Of a stretch of DNA of 64,000 nt, positions 44,534 through 53,483 are shown one piece after another; the stretch's first letter is position 1, and every line of letters starts with the position of its first letter. The DNA comes from Methyloversatilis universalis. GTDB taxonomy: Bacteria; Pseudomonadota; Gammaproteobacteria; Methylococcales; Methylococcaceae. Both the position numbers and the translations under genes were made by a program. Below the pieces are notes generated by a model. It had not been told where the DNA came from, ran no database searches, and worked only from the letters and a program-made list of their open reading frames with translations. Location: the NCBI GenBank assembly GCA_020723665.1, contig DYIL01000009.1:1-64000 (forward strand), written 5' to 3'.

Positions 44534-45796
44534 TTACTGCGTTACCAGTACCCGTCCCATTCCCGGCGTCAGTTCGAATTGGAACGGTGTCGGCAAATAG
44601 TCCAGCGGCCACTCCGGGGAGACGTCGAACAGCGGGGGTTCGCTCTGGATAAGGGAATACAGGTTGTCAGAGACGAAGTTTTGCCGATTCCAGGCGTCTT
44701 TGTTCAGGATGATCAATGCCTCGTTGCGCTTTCGGCTGGCGGTTTTTCGCATCAGCAAGATTTCCGGGTTGGGATGGTCGAGCACATGTGTGGCACTCTC
44801 CTCGTTGAACGCCGGATGCCGGCTTTTGATCCCATTGATCTGTTTGATGTAGCCGGTCAAGTCGATATCGGTGTTCTCCCAGTCGTCAGGCGTGGTGTCG
44901 ACGACGTGGAGCGGCTTCTGGAAGCCGAATTCGAATCCCATCGGTATCATTACGCCGGTGGAAAACAGTGCCGCGAAAAAATAACGCTGTTTGACGGCAT
45001 CGACATTCTGATGGAATTCCCAGAACGCGCGTGCCGTATCGTGGCTTTCCGGGAAGCTGACGGACGGTACGATTTCGCGCGTGAGGCGGTATTGATCCAG
45101 GAGCCAGGGGGAAGAGAAATCCCACCACTTCGAGCTGTTGAAGATGAAGTCGAAACCGGCTTGCGCGGTTTCCCGAGTTTGATCGGCACTACAGCCCAGG
45201 GTCTCGGCAAGGAATACGGTTTCCGGATGTGCCCGTTTGGTTTCTTCGATAAGCCGCGCCCAGAACCGACTGGGCAATTGGTAGGCCGCATCGCAGCGCA
45301 GTCCCTTGAAACCTAGGCCGATCAAGTATTCGACGACATCACGGCAATACCTATATAGACCTTCCGCATCTGAGGTATGCCGGTGATCGAATTGGGCGAG
45401 ATCGCGCCAGACGACCTGTTCTCCATCGTGCATGCAAAACGGGTGGGCAATGCGTCGCCCTTTTTTGACGAACCACTCGGGATGCTGCTTCAGCAACGCG
45501 GAGTCGTAGGCGCAATGATTGATGACCAAATCGACGATCATGCCGAGCCCGAGGCTTTCGGCCTGGCTTACCACCCCGCGCACTTGTTCCTCCGATGATT
45601 CGGACGAGCGGGGATTCAGCAGCCACGGATCGATCTGAAAATAGTCCTTGATGGAATAGAGGCTGCGGGAGCGTCCGAGCTTTTGAACGGGATTGACGAA
45701 GATCCAATCGAATCCCATGTCCGCCGCTCTTTCCAAATGCGGTTTCCAACGATGCAAAGTCCCCGCAAGCCGCGGGAAGAGATTGTAAATTTTCAT
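44534..45796 (-). CDS. GH13-family alpha-glucan enzyme
   Basis: A 420-residue TIM-barrel enzyme of the alpha-amylase family. The four conserved regions are visible: DLVINH, GLRCDAAY (nucleophile Asp), FLAETLG (acid Glu) and PESHD (transition-state Asp; usually NHD). It ends in a small beta domain. It may hydrolyse or transfer alpha-1,4-glucan chains; GlgE-type maltosyltransferase or an amylase are both possible, and I cannot decide. The ATG at 45796 has GAGG 6 bases upstream and replaces a longer frame to 45850. It lies 174 bases upstream of glgA on the same strand. Confidence 0.8.
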   Translation of the reverse strand: MKIYNLFPRLAGTLHRWKPHLERAADMGFDWIFVNPVQKLGRSRSLYSIKDYFQIDPWLLNPRSSESSEEQVRGVVSQAESLGLGMIVDLVINHCAYDSALLKQHPEWFVKKGRRIAHPFCMHDGEQVVWRDLAQFDHRHTSDAEGLYRYCRDVVEYLIGLGFKGLRCDAAYQLPSRFWARLIEETKRAHPETVFLAETLGCSADQTRETAQAGFDFIFNSSKWWDFSSPWLLDQYRLTREIVPSVSFPESHDTARAFWEFHQNVDAVKQRYFFAALFSTGVMIPMGFEFGFQKPLHVVDTTPDDWENTDIDLTGYIKQINGIKSRHPAFNEESATHVLDHPNPEILLMRKTASRKRNEALIILNKDAWNRQNFVSDNLYSLIQSEPPLFDVSPEWPLDYLPTPFQFELTPGMGRVLVTQ

Positions 45797-46087
45797 GAGC
45801 CTCGGAGAGTCATTCGGCGTGAGACGAGGAACCGGGCTGGGGGCGATCACCGCCCGGTATCAAAATAGACTGCGGTAAATGTGGCCGGGTTCATCCGGCC
45901 CTGGGGCACAGGACCTCTGCAAAACCGGTTCGCTGCCGTTTCAGTTCCCGATGTTTCTCTCTGGGCGAAGACCCAAAACGAACGTCGGGTACGATTCGAT
46001 GTCCTTCAAGCGCCGGTCGAAAAGGATGCGTTAAGGCATCCCTTTCTGCCGTTCGGCGGCACTTGCGGAAAGCCAGAAGGAGGCGTG

Positions 46088-46993
46088 TCAAACCATGGTC
46101 CGGGCGATTTTGAATGCCTCGCGGAAATCGTAGAAAACGGGTTCGTCCTGTTTAAGGAGCGAACGCAGCATATGCTGCTGCAGCTTGTATTTATAATCGC
46201 CCACCGCCAATGCGCCGATGCCCACGGAGCCCGGCGAGTTGACCGCGTGTTTCAGCGGAGCGCCCAAGTCCGTGCGCTTGACGCCTTCGATACCCAACGG
46301 CGGAACCGCGTTAACGTCCGCCGCAACCTTGAGTTGATACGCTTCCGCCAAGGTGCTGGCCTTCAAAACCTGCACTCCTGCCTTGGCCGTGCAGAACACG
46401 ACGTCTGCCCTGTGAAGCAAGTGGGCTTTATCGGCTTCGGATGCGGCACAAGTACCTTCCAGCCGGGTTTCGAACAGGCGTCCGTAGGTGTCGGCTTTTT
46501 CCAAGGCATTGTCGAGTGAGGCATGATCGACGATGGTGGTGTCCGCTCCGCACAAAGCGGCAATGACGCCGGTGGCTATGCCCACGGGTCCGGTACCGCC
46601 GAACACGACAGCGTTGCACCCTTTCAATTCCAAGCCGTGCTTTTCCTTGAGCTGTTTTTCAGCCGCCGCGACCAAGGCCGCCGCCGTGGTGAAACTTCCG
46701 CTGGGGTCGGCGAGGACCGAAAATTGGAAGGGAGGTACCATGGCCTTTTGGGTCGCTTCCAACATGCTCACGGCCAAACCGATATCGCGTCCGCCGATAA
46801 ACATGCCTGTTTTCTTTACGCCTTCCGGGCCGCGCGAAAAGATGGCGTCCTGCGTCAGGCCGTTCACTTCCTCCAGCTTTACATTATTGAGCGGGATAAT
46901 CACGTCGAAATCCGCATCGACCGCCATATTGATGTCGAAAGGGCTGTTATGGGGCATCGGATCGAGCATGTATAAAACACTGCGCTTGGACAT
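46088..46993 (-). CDS. NAD(P)-dependent methylene-tetrahydromethanopterin dehydrogenase, paralogue 1
   Basis: A 301-residue MtdA/MtdB-family enzyme that oxidises methylene-H4MPT to methenyl-H4MPT in the formaldehyde oxidation route of methylotrophs. PHNSPFDINMAVDA and DPSGSFTTAAA mark the pterin site, and VVFGGTGPVG the nucleotide site. It resembles MtdB more than MtdA. Compared with the paralogue 258 bases upstream (47252-48169), the N-terminal 130 residues agree closely, while the central nucleotide-binding part differs and is shorter. The cofactor may therefore differ between the two. RBS spacing is normal. Confidence 0.87.
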   Translation of the reverse strand: MSKRSVLYMLDPMPHNSPFDINMAVDADFDVIIPLNNVKLEEVNGLTQDAIFSRGPEGVKKTGMFIGGRDIGLAVSMLEATQKAMVPPFQFSVLADPSGSFTTAAALVAAAEKQLKEKHGLELKGCNAVVFGGTGPVGIATGVIAALCGADTTIVDHASLDNALEKADTYGRLFETRLEGTCAASEADKAHLLHRADVVFCTAKAGVQVLKASTLAEAYQLKVAADVNAVPPLGIEGVKRTDLGAPLKHAVNSPGSVGIGALAVGDYKYKLQQHMLRSLLKQDEPVFYDFREAFKIARTMV

Positions 46994-47251
46994 GTCTTGG
47001 TTTCTCTATAGATATCCGGAATGTTAACGGTTTAAGCGGTATTGTTCGTTGTTATGCGGTTCCCGGCTGATCCAGTTAACTGTTGTGTGGTGACAATAAA
47101 TACCCAGACCCCCAGTTGATTTAGTCCCTGCCGGCTTTCCCTGGCCGGCGGGGAGCGAACAATTAATTATCGACTGGATAATGGCCACTCGGTGCAGGCG
47201 CCATCAAGTCCACGGAGAGCCAGCCTGTTAATGAATTTCTGCGTTGAGGCT

Positions 47252-48169
47252 TTAAAGCTTCTTAGCGAATTCCCGAGCCACTTCGAAAGCATCGTTATAA
47301 TCGAGGAAAACCGGCTTATCCGATTGCCGCAGTTGAAAACGCATTATGTTGAGCAGCTTGTGCTGGGTTTGGTATTTGACGTTACCGATCGCCAAGGCTC
47401 CGATACCGACGGCGCCGCTACGGGAACCCTCGATCTCCGTACCCTTGTGATGAGGGCCGAGGCCGGCGATTCCGGACGGCGGAACCGCGTTGACATCGGC
47501 GGCGACCTTGAGCCGCGGCGCGGAGGCGACCAATTCCGCGCTCAGTACTTCTATCCCGGCCGCAGCGGTGGCGAATACCACATCGGCGGTTTTGATCAGT
47601 TCCGGTTTGTTGGCGTCGGCGTCCCCTTGAATATGGGTCTCGCCCTTACCGAATTCGGTATTGCACAGTTCCGCGATTTTTTGGGATCGTTCCAGCTGGC
47701 GGCCGACGATTTTGACGTTGGCTCCGGCTTTGGCGGCCAATACGGCGGCAATCTGCCCGACCGGTCCGGTGCCTCCCAAAGCGAGGACACTCTTGCCCTG
47801 CAAGCTGGTCTGATGGCGTTTTTCCAGCTCCCGCTCCACCATCGCAACCATGGCGGCGGCCGTGGTAAAGGCACCGCTAGGGTCCGCGAACACCGAGATC
47901 ATAAAAGGCGGAACCATGGCTTTCTTGGCGGTGCCGAGCATGTCCATGGCCAGTTTCACATCCCGTCCGCCGATGAAAATGCCGGTCCGTTTCACGCCGC
48001 TCGGGCTCCTGGAAAAGATCGCATCTTGCACTAGGGCGGTGACTTCACCCAGTTCGATGTTGAGATACGGAATGGCGGAAATCCAGCCGGCGTCCAAAGC
48101 CATATTGACGTCGAACGGACTGAGGTTCTTTTCCGGGGTGAACATGTGCAGGATAAAAGGTTTTTCCAC
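47252..48169 (-). CDS. mtdB: NAD(P)-dependent methylene-tetrahydromethanopterin dehydrogenase MtdB
   Basis: A 305-residue MtdB-type dehydrogenase. LHMFTPEKNLSPFDVNMALDAG, DPSGAFTTAAAMVA, the dinucleotide-binding LALGGTGPVG and GIGALAIGNVKYQTQ agree well with Methylobacterium MtdB. It links C1 oxidation to NAD(P)H. It lies upstream of paralogue 1 on the same strand, with 258 bases between that hold a GC-rich imperfect inverted repeat near 47127-47153. Its presence is the strongest sign of methylotrophy in the window. Confidence 0.92.
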   Translation of the reverse strand: MEKPFILHMFTPEKNLSPFDVNMALDAGWISAIPYLNIELGEVTALVQDAIFSRSPSGVKRTGIFIGGRDVKLAMDMLGTAKKAMVPPFMISVFADPSGAFTTAAAMVAMVERELEKRHQTSLQGKSVLALGGTGPVGQIAAVLAAKAGANVKIVGRQLERSQKIAELCNTEFGKGETHIQGDADANKPELIKTADVVFATAAAGIEVLSAELVASAPRLKVAADVNAVPPSGIAGLGPHHKGTEIEGSRSGAVGIGALAIGNVKYQTQHKLLNIMRFQLRQSDKPVFLDYNDAFEVAREFAKKL

Positions 48170-48379
48170 AGATCGCTCCTCTTGTAGTAATTGCTTGGAG
48201 TATACGGTTTAGGATTCAGTCGCCGCAATGATCGAGTCCGGGGCGCATGACCGGTCCAGCATAGCACAGTTCTCACGCGGCGGATGCCGCGGAATTCCAA
48301 GGTTTCACCGCGTCGGCGCATGACGATGTCGGTCGTTGCCGATTCAAGCGAGCTCGCATTTTCTTGCCCCCGTATTGAC

Positions 48380-48397
48380 ATGAGAATCGGTCTCATT
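48380..48397. promoter_or_regulatory. Fur-like operator before the first TonB receptor
   Basis: ATGAGAATCGGTCTCATT has a perfect TGAGA-N5-TCTCA palindrome at its core and matches 13 of 15 positions of the TGAGAATnATTCTCA form of the Fur box. It overlaps the -35 side of the promoter at 48396-48423, so iron-loaded Fur would block transcription. Confidence 0.7.
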
Positions 48398-48423
48398 CAC
48401 ATTCGCGTTAGCCGGGCTATAAA
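48396..48423 (+). promoter_or_regulatory. Promoter of the first TonB receptor
   Basis: TTCACA (48396-48401) and TATAAA (48418-48423) are separated by 16 bases. The start of transcription would be near 48430, about 55 bases before the receptor start codon. Confidence 0.5.
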
Positions 48424-48484
48424 ATCGACCATTGACCTGAGGCGAATTGCCGGGCAGATAAAAACACAATGGAGCCTTACATTC

Positions 48485-50701
48485 ATGCAACATGGTTCTA
48501 ACCGCGTTAACACCGTTATTCTTTTTGGACTCGCCGCCTTTGCGCTCCCGGCGTTTAGCGACGAATCCAACCCGGATGTCCGGAGCCAAACGAGAGCGGC
48601 CGGTGTACGCGCCGGCGAGCCGGATGGGGACTCGAACCGAGCTATCGCGGCTACGGAAGCCACCGAGCTCGAGGAAGTGAAAGTCACGGGCGATTGGCTG
48701 GGCGTGCCCACGGACGATTCGGTCAAAACCTATCCCGGCGCCCGCTCGGCGATTACCGAACGCGAGCTTCACCAGGGAGGTATGCGTAACGTAGAAGACG
48801 CCCTGAGGTTGATCCCGGGCGTGCGCGTACAGGATGAAAGCGGTACCGGCATTTTGCCGAATATCGGCGTGCGCGGGCTGGATCCTCGGCGCAGCCAGCG
48901 CACGCTGGTGCTGGTCGACGGCATACCCATCGCTCTGGCCCCTTACGGGCAAACCGGATTGTCGTTGTTTCCCCTGACCATGCAAACGGTGGAGAGCATC
49001 GACGTGGCTCGCGGCGGGGTGGCGGTCCGCTACGGGCCAAACAACGTCGGCGGCGTCATCAACTTCGTCAGCAAGCCTATCCCGGAAACGTTCAGCACGA
49101 CGCTAAAAGAAGCGCTGACGATCTCCAGCGAAACCGGCAATGTCCTTACCGACAGCTATTTACGGGTCGGCGGATTCGTCAACGACAGGCTAGGCCTGCA
49201 GTTCCAGGCAAACACCGTGCTCGGCGATTCGTTTCGGTCCCATTCCGATACCGAGGTCGAAAATCTGACTGCGGACGCCGAATGGTTCCTGACGGACGAT
49301 GCTTCCGTCAAAGCCCGCTTGCAATACTACAACACCGACACGGAGCTGCCCGGAGGCTTGTCGCCGCAGGCCTATCGTCAGGATCGCTTCCAATCCCAGC
49401 GCCCGTTCGACAAATTCCAGGGCCACACCGTGCGCGGGCACTTGATCTACAACCAAAACTTCGATCTTTTCGGCACGCCGGCCGAATTCAACTGGAGCAA
49501 TTTCGCCCATACCAGCGATCGCGAGTTTACCGTCGGCTGCCTTTTGAACAGTACCGCGACCACGTGCAATCTCGATCCGTCCAAGGTGTCCAACGGCGTG
49601 CAAACCAGTCCGCGCACGTTCACCGTATATGGCACCGAGCCGCGGTTGACGGTGGGTGCAACCACCGGCTGGCTGGATCACAAGTTCACCCTGGGCGGAC
49701 GTTACGTCAGCGAGGATGTCGAACAAGGGGTGGAGCGGCGCCGTCTGAGCACCGGCGAGGTCAAGCGAGCCCAGGATTTCCGATTCGGCACCGACGCCTT
49801 CGCGCTATACGCCAGCGACACGCTGAGCGTCTGGAGCGAGCGTCTGAGCGTCACGCCGGGGCTGCGCGTGGAGTGGATCGATCAGACCAGCCGCAACCAG
49901 CTTAACGGAACCTTTGTCCGCAACCGAGACGATGAACTTCTGCCGGGCCTCGATGTGGGTTTCCATCTCTGGCCGGACAAGGTCTACCTGTTCGGCAACC
50001 TGCACAAATCCTTGCAGCCGGTCCAGTTTACCCAGATTACCCTCGAGGGTGACACCGGCGCGGAAAAAGCCTGGAATTACGAAGCGGGCATGCGTTTAAC
50101 ACCGTTGCCGGAAATTTCCGCCGCCTTCAGCTTTTTCCAATTCGATTTCGAAAACCAGATCGTCGCCGTCGTTGAGAACGGCACCACGAAATTCCGCAAT
50201 CTCGGAAAATCCCGCCACCAGGGTTACGAAACGGAATTGGGCTGGACCCCATCCCTCGTTCCGGGGTTGGACCTCAAGGCGGGCTACACCTACGTAGACA
50301 CCGAGCAGCTCAACGATTTGTTCAGCGGAGCCACCCAGGTCGCCTTCAAAGGCAACCGAGTGCCCTACAGTTCCACGCATCAATTCACCCTGCAGGGTCA
50401 CTACCGGATCGATACCTTCAATTTCAATGTGAACGGCTTGTATCTCACTTCCGCGTTCACCGACGCCGCCAATACCGAACAGGAGGACGCGACGGGCAGC
50501 AAAGGCGAGATTCCGTCCTATTGGGTCTGGAACGCCCAGGTGACGAAGGACTTCCGCATCGACGGAACCAAGCTCCGGGCCGGCCTTGCGGCCAATAATC
50601 TGTTCAACGAGAACTACTACTTTCGCGGTGTGGACACCAGCCTCGGCCGGGTGCCGGGACCGGGGCGCTCCGTCATGCTCAGCCTGCAGCTCGATCTTTA
50701 A
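48485..50701 (+). CDS. TonB-dependent receptor, FecA-like
   Basis: A 738-residue outer-membrane receptor. Signal peptide 1-25 (ending PAFS), a TonB box near LEEVKVTG, a plug domain (about 75-195: NVEDALRLIPGVRVQD, IGVRGLDPRRSQRTLVLVDGIPI, GGVAVRYGPNNVGGVINFVSK) and a 22-strand barrel to the C-terminal LSLQLDL. The plug is closest in style to Fe(III)-dicitrate/catecholate-type receptors, but no N-terminal signalling domain is present, so it does not drive FecR-type signalling. A Fur-like box controls it. The carried iron chelate is unknown. Confidence 0.88.
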   Translation: MQHGSNRVNTVILFGLAAFALPAFSDESNPDVRSQTRAAGVRAGEPDGDSNRAIAATEATELEEVKVTGDWLGVPTDDSVKTYPGARSAITERELHQGGMRNVEDALRLIPGVRVQDESGTGILPNIGVRGLDPRRSQRTLVLVDGIPIALAPYGQTGLSLFPLTMQTVESIDVARGGVAVRYGPNNVGGVINFVSKPIPETFSTTLKEALTISSETGNVLTDSYLRVGGFVNDRLGLQFQANTVLGDSFRSHSDTEVENLTADAEWFLTDDASVKARLQYYNTDTELPGGLSPQAYRQDRFQSQRPFDKFQGHTVRGHLIYNQNFDLFGTPAEFNWSNFAHTSDREFTVGCLLNSTATTCNLDPSKVSNGVQTSPRTFTVYGTEPRLTVGATTGWLDHKFTLGGRYVSEDVEQGVERRRLSTGEVKRAQDFRFGTDAFALYASDTLSVWSERLSVTPGLRVEWIDQTSRNQLNGTFVRNRDDELLPGLDVGFHLWPDKVYLFGNLHKSLQPVQFTQITLEGDTGAEKAWNYEAGMRLTPLPEISAAFSFFQFDFENQIVAVVENGTTKFRNLGKSRHQGYETELGWTPSLVPGLDLKAGYTYVDTEQLNDLFSGATQVAFKGNRVPYSSTHQFTLQGHYRIDTFNFNVNGLYLTSAFTDAANTEQEDATGSKGEIPSYWVWNAQVTKDFRIDGTKLRAGLAANNLFNENYYFRGVDTSLGRVPGPGRSVMLSLQLDL

Positions 50702-50723
50702 CCTTAGGGAAAAAGGCAAATCT

Positions 50724-51405
50724 ATGTCTGAATTGATTCTGCTCGCCCATGTCCCGACGGACTCGGTGAACGAGGGCTTTTTGCCCGCGGCCCGCGCTTT
50801 GGGTCTGTCGGTCGTACTTTTAAGCGATCAAGCCGAAGCGCATCGGCAGCATTTCGGAGGACGCGAACTGGCGGCCTATCCGGATGCCGTGGTCCCCTGC
50901 GATGTTTTCAATCCCATTGCCGTGATCGAGGCGATTACCCGGCGCGGAAAGAAACCGGCGGCCATTTTTTCCAACAGCGATCACTTACGGACCAGTACCG
51001 CTTTGCCGCCGATTATTTCGGTTTGCGGGCAAAGACTGGCGGGTTGCCTATCGGGCCAAGAACAAGGCGGAGATGCGGAATGCCCTGAAAGCGAAAGGCA
51101 TCGATCCGCTTTGGCATGCCGTGGTGTGGGATGAGGAGAGCGTGACGCATCAGATCAAGGATGCCGAAATCACGGTGGTGGGACAGCTGTGCACGCCCAA
51201 GGATGTGCTGGCCACCGATGCGCCGGTGGCGCGGGTTCGCGTCGGCGACTGGCTGATCTTTCCTTATGCGGGCGCTTATGCCTGGCATATCTCCCATCAC
51301 GATTTCTTGCTGCACCCGCACCCGGAGCGGTTCTACCTGCCCGTGGAAGCCCCCTCCGCATGGTCTTATCGAACAAATAACAACGAGGATCGAACGACTT
51401 TATGA
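50724..51405 (+). pseudogene. Collapsed siderophore-biosynthesis remnant: ATP-grasp N-terminus fused to PLP-decarboxylase C-terminus
   Basis: The ATG at 50724 (after AGGGAAAAAGG) opens about 95 codons resembling the N-terminus of an ATP-grasp enzyme (ILLAHVPTDSVNEGFLPAA, IFSNSDHLRTSTAL). The frame then fails near 51008; adding one base there and one near 51032 restores AADYFGL and GKDWRVAYRAKNKAEMRNALK, the usual continuation. From about 51170 the sequence becomes the tail of a type III PLP decarboxylase (VVGQLCTPKDVL, VGDWLIFPYAGAYAWHISHHDF, HPHPERFYL). Most of both genes and anything between them is gone. The end overlaps the next receptor by 4 bases. The decarboxylase part is surer than the ATP-grasp part. 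Confidence 0.6.
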
Positions 51406-53480
51406 GAAGGCGTCATTTGATTTCGACGATGACGCTGGCGATGGCTTATGGCCCTGTCGAGGCCGCGGATATCGCGGAAAACCGGCCGGACCGCGAGGCT
51501 ATCGCCACCCGTTTGCCCGAGGTGACGGTATCCGCGGAGCCGCCGTCGACGGTGCCCCAGGTTTCGACGTCCGCCACCAAGACCGAGACGCCCTTGCGGG
51601 ACATCCCCCAATCGGTGCGAGTCATCACCCGAGAACTGATCGAAGAGAAAGGGGCGCTGCGCAGCAAGGACGTGCTGCAGCAGGCCAGCGGTGTATTCCT
51701 GCAGCAGGGGGAAGGGGCACGCGACGACTTCAATATTCGCGGCTTCACGGCTCTGCGGGATGTTTACAAAGACGGCGTACGCGACGATCTGGTGCAGCAA
51801 TTCCGCGATCTCGCCAACATCGAGCGCATCGAAGTGATCAAAGGCCCTTCATCGGCCCTGTTCGGCCGCGGATCGAGTGGCGGATTGATCAACTACGTGA
51901 CCAAAAAGCCGGTTGCTGAATCCCGCTACGCCGTGGAGCAGAAAATCGGCCGCTACGATCTGTTGCGCACCGAGCTCGATCTCGGCGGCCCCCTGGCCGG
52001 CGAGGAGTGGGTCTACCGGTTCGACGGTGCCTACGAGCAGACCAACAGCTTCCGCGATTTCGTGAGTTCCGAGCGCTTCTTCGCCGCCCCGAGCGTCGCC
52101 TGGCGGCCGAGCGAGGATATCGATCTCAGGTTGCAGCTCAGCTATTTGGAAGACGATCGCACCCCGGACCGAGGCATCCCCGGTATCGGCAGCCGGCCGG
52201 CCAAGGTGAAGCGCCGGACTTTTTACGGCGAGGCCTTCGATTTTCAGGACACCCAGGTGTACGACGCCGGGCTTTACGCCGAATGGCGCCTCAGCGAGCG
52301 ATGGACCTTCAGGAATGCCTTCCGGGCGGCTTACACCGACGTGACCCAGCTCGGTACCCGTAATCTCTCGGTCACGAATGGGCGCACCCTGAGGCGTGGT
52401 TTCGTCGAGTTTTCCATCCCGCAGGAGAATTATTTCAACCAGACCGACCTGATTTACAAAACGTCCTTGGGACCCACCGAACACACCCTGCTCTTGGGCA
52501 CCGAGTTCGGCTATCAGAAAAGGGATTTTCTCAACAAAATAGCCGCCGCGCCGTCCATCGACATATTCGACCCGGCGCACAGCGCCAGGGCACCGGTTTT
52601 CACCGCGAGACCGACCATCGATGCGAGCTTCAGCGCCTTTACCTTCGGCGGCTACGCCCAGGATCAGATCGCCTTCGGCGAGCATTGGAAAGCCCTCATC
52701 GGCCTGCGTTACGATCATTTCGATCAGGCCCAGGACGATCACAGGACCGGTACCCGCCTGTCGCGGGTGGACGACGAGCTGAGCCCGCGCGGCGGATTGG
52801 TGTTCCAGCCCGCCGAATGGGCGTCCTTCTACGGCCATATCAGCCAATCGTTCCAGCCGGCGGGGGACAGCCTGCTGTTCCCGGACAAGGTCAGAACCCT
52901 CGAGCCGGAATCCTCGACCCTGTACGAAGTCGGGGCCAAGGCGGATCTCGCCGAGCGGTTGTCCGCGACGCTCGCGCTATTCGAGATCGAAAAGGACAAC
53001 ATCGCCACCAACGAGCCGGGGAATACCGGCTTCAAGATCCAGGTCGGCGAGCAGCGGCACCGCGGTGTCGAACTGGACCTGACCGCGGAACTCCTGCCGC
53101 GGTGGAAGCTGTACGGCAGTTATGCCTTCATCGACGCCGAGATCACCAAGTCCCGCACTTTTGCCGTGGGCAACCGTCCCGCCAACGTCCCCGAGCACAG
53201 CGGAAGCCTTTGGTCCAGCTATGAATTCGGCAACGGCTTCGGCTTCGGCGGCGGTCTCGTGATGGTCGGGGATCGCTTTGCTTTCGACGACGACCAAGTG
53301 GTGCTGCCCGGTTATGTGCGCGCCGATGCGTCCGTGTTTTACCGGCAGAAGCACTTCGAGGTGGCGCTGAATCTGAACAATCTGCTCGACAAGGCGTATT
53401 TCGAATCGGCTTCCAGCAATACCCAGATCAGCCCAGGAGCGCCATTTACCGCCCTGGCGACCCTCAAAGCGCTGTTCTGA
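51402..53480 (+). CDS. TonB-dependent siderophore receptor
   Basis: A 692-residue outer-membrane receptor of the FhuA/FcuA-like siderophore group. A signal peptide of about 22 residues is followed by LPEVTVSAE (TonB box region), a plug (about 60-180: TPLRDIPQSVRVITRELIEEKG, NIRGF, VIKGPSSALFGRGSSGGLINYVTKKP) and a barrel ending LKALF. No N-terminal signalling domain. The substrate is likely a hydroxamate- or carboxylate-type ferric siderophore. Its start overlaps the remnant upstream (ATGA), so it was once the last gene of that operon and is probably still read from the promoter at 48.4 kb. Confidence 0.92.
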   Translation: MRRRHLISTMTLAMAYGPVEAADIAENRPDREAIATRLPEVTVSAEPPSTVPQVSTSATKTETPLRDIPQSVRVITRELIEEKGALRSKDVLQQASGVFLQQGEGARDDFNIRGFTALRDVYKDGVRDDLVQQFRDLANIERIEVIKGPSSALFGRGSSGGLINYVTKKPVAESRYAVEQKIGRYDLLRTELDLGGPLAGEEWVYRFDGAYEQTNSFRDFVSSERFFAAPSVAWRPSEDIDLRLQLSYLEDDRTPDRGIPGIGSRPAKVKRRTFYGEAFDFQDTQVYDAGLYAEWRLSERWTFRNAFRAAYTDVTQLGTRNLSVTNGRTLRRGFVEFSIPQENYFNQTDLIYKTSLGPTEHTLLLGTEFGYQKRDFLNKIAAAPSIDIFDPAHSARAPVFTARPTIDASFSAFTFGGYAQDQIAFGEHWKALIGLRYDHFDQAQDDHRTGTRLSRVDDELSPRGGLVFQPAEWASFYGHISQSFQPAGDSLLFPDKVRTLEPESSTLYEVGAKADLAERLSATLALFEIEKDNIATNEPGNTGFKIQVGEQRHRGVELDLTAELLPRWKLYGSYAFIDAEITKSRTFAVGNRPANVPEHSGSLWSSYEFGNGFGFGGGLVMVGDRFAFDDDQVVLPGYVRADASVFYRQKHFEVALNLNNLLDKAYFESASSNTQISPGAPFTALATLKALF

Positions 53481-53483
53481 CCG

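Larger units (their letters stand above)
48170..48484. other. Divergent promoter region of mtdB and the first TonB receptor
   Basis: A 315-base gap. The half near the receptor holds a Fur-like box and a sigma-70-type promoter, listed separately. In the half near mtdB I see no clear promoter boxes. Confidence 0.6.

Noticed and set aside
47127-47153. A terminator between the two mtd genes
   Set aside because: The inverted repeat is imperfect and lacks a T run on the minus strand, so it was not called as a terminator.
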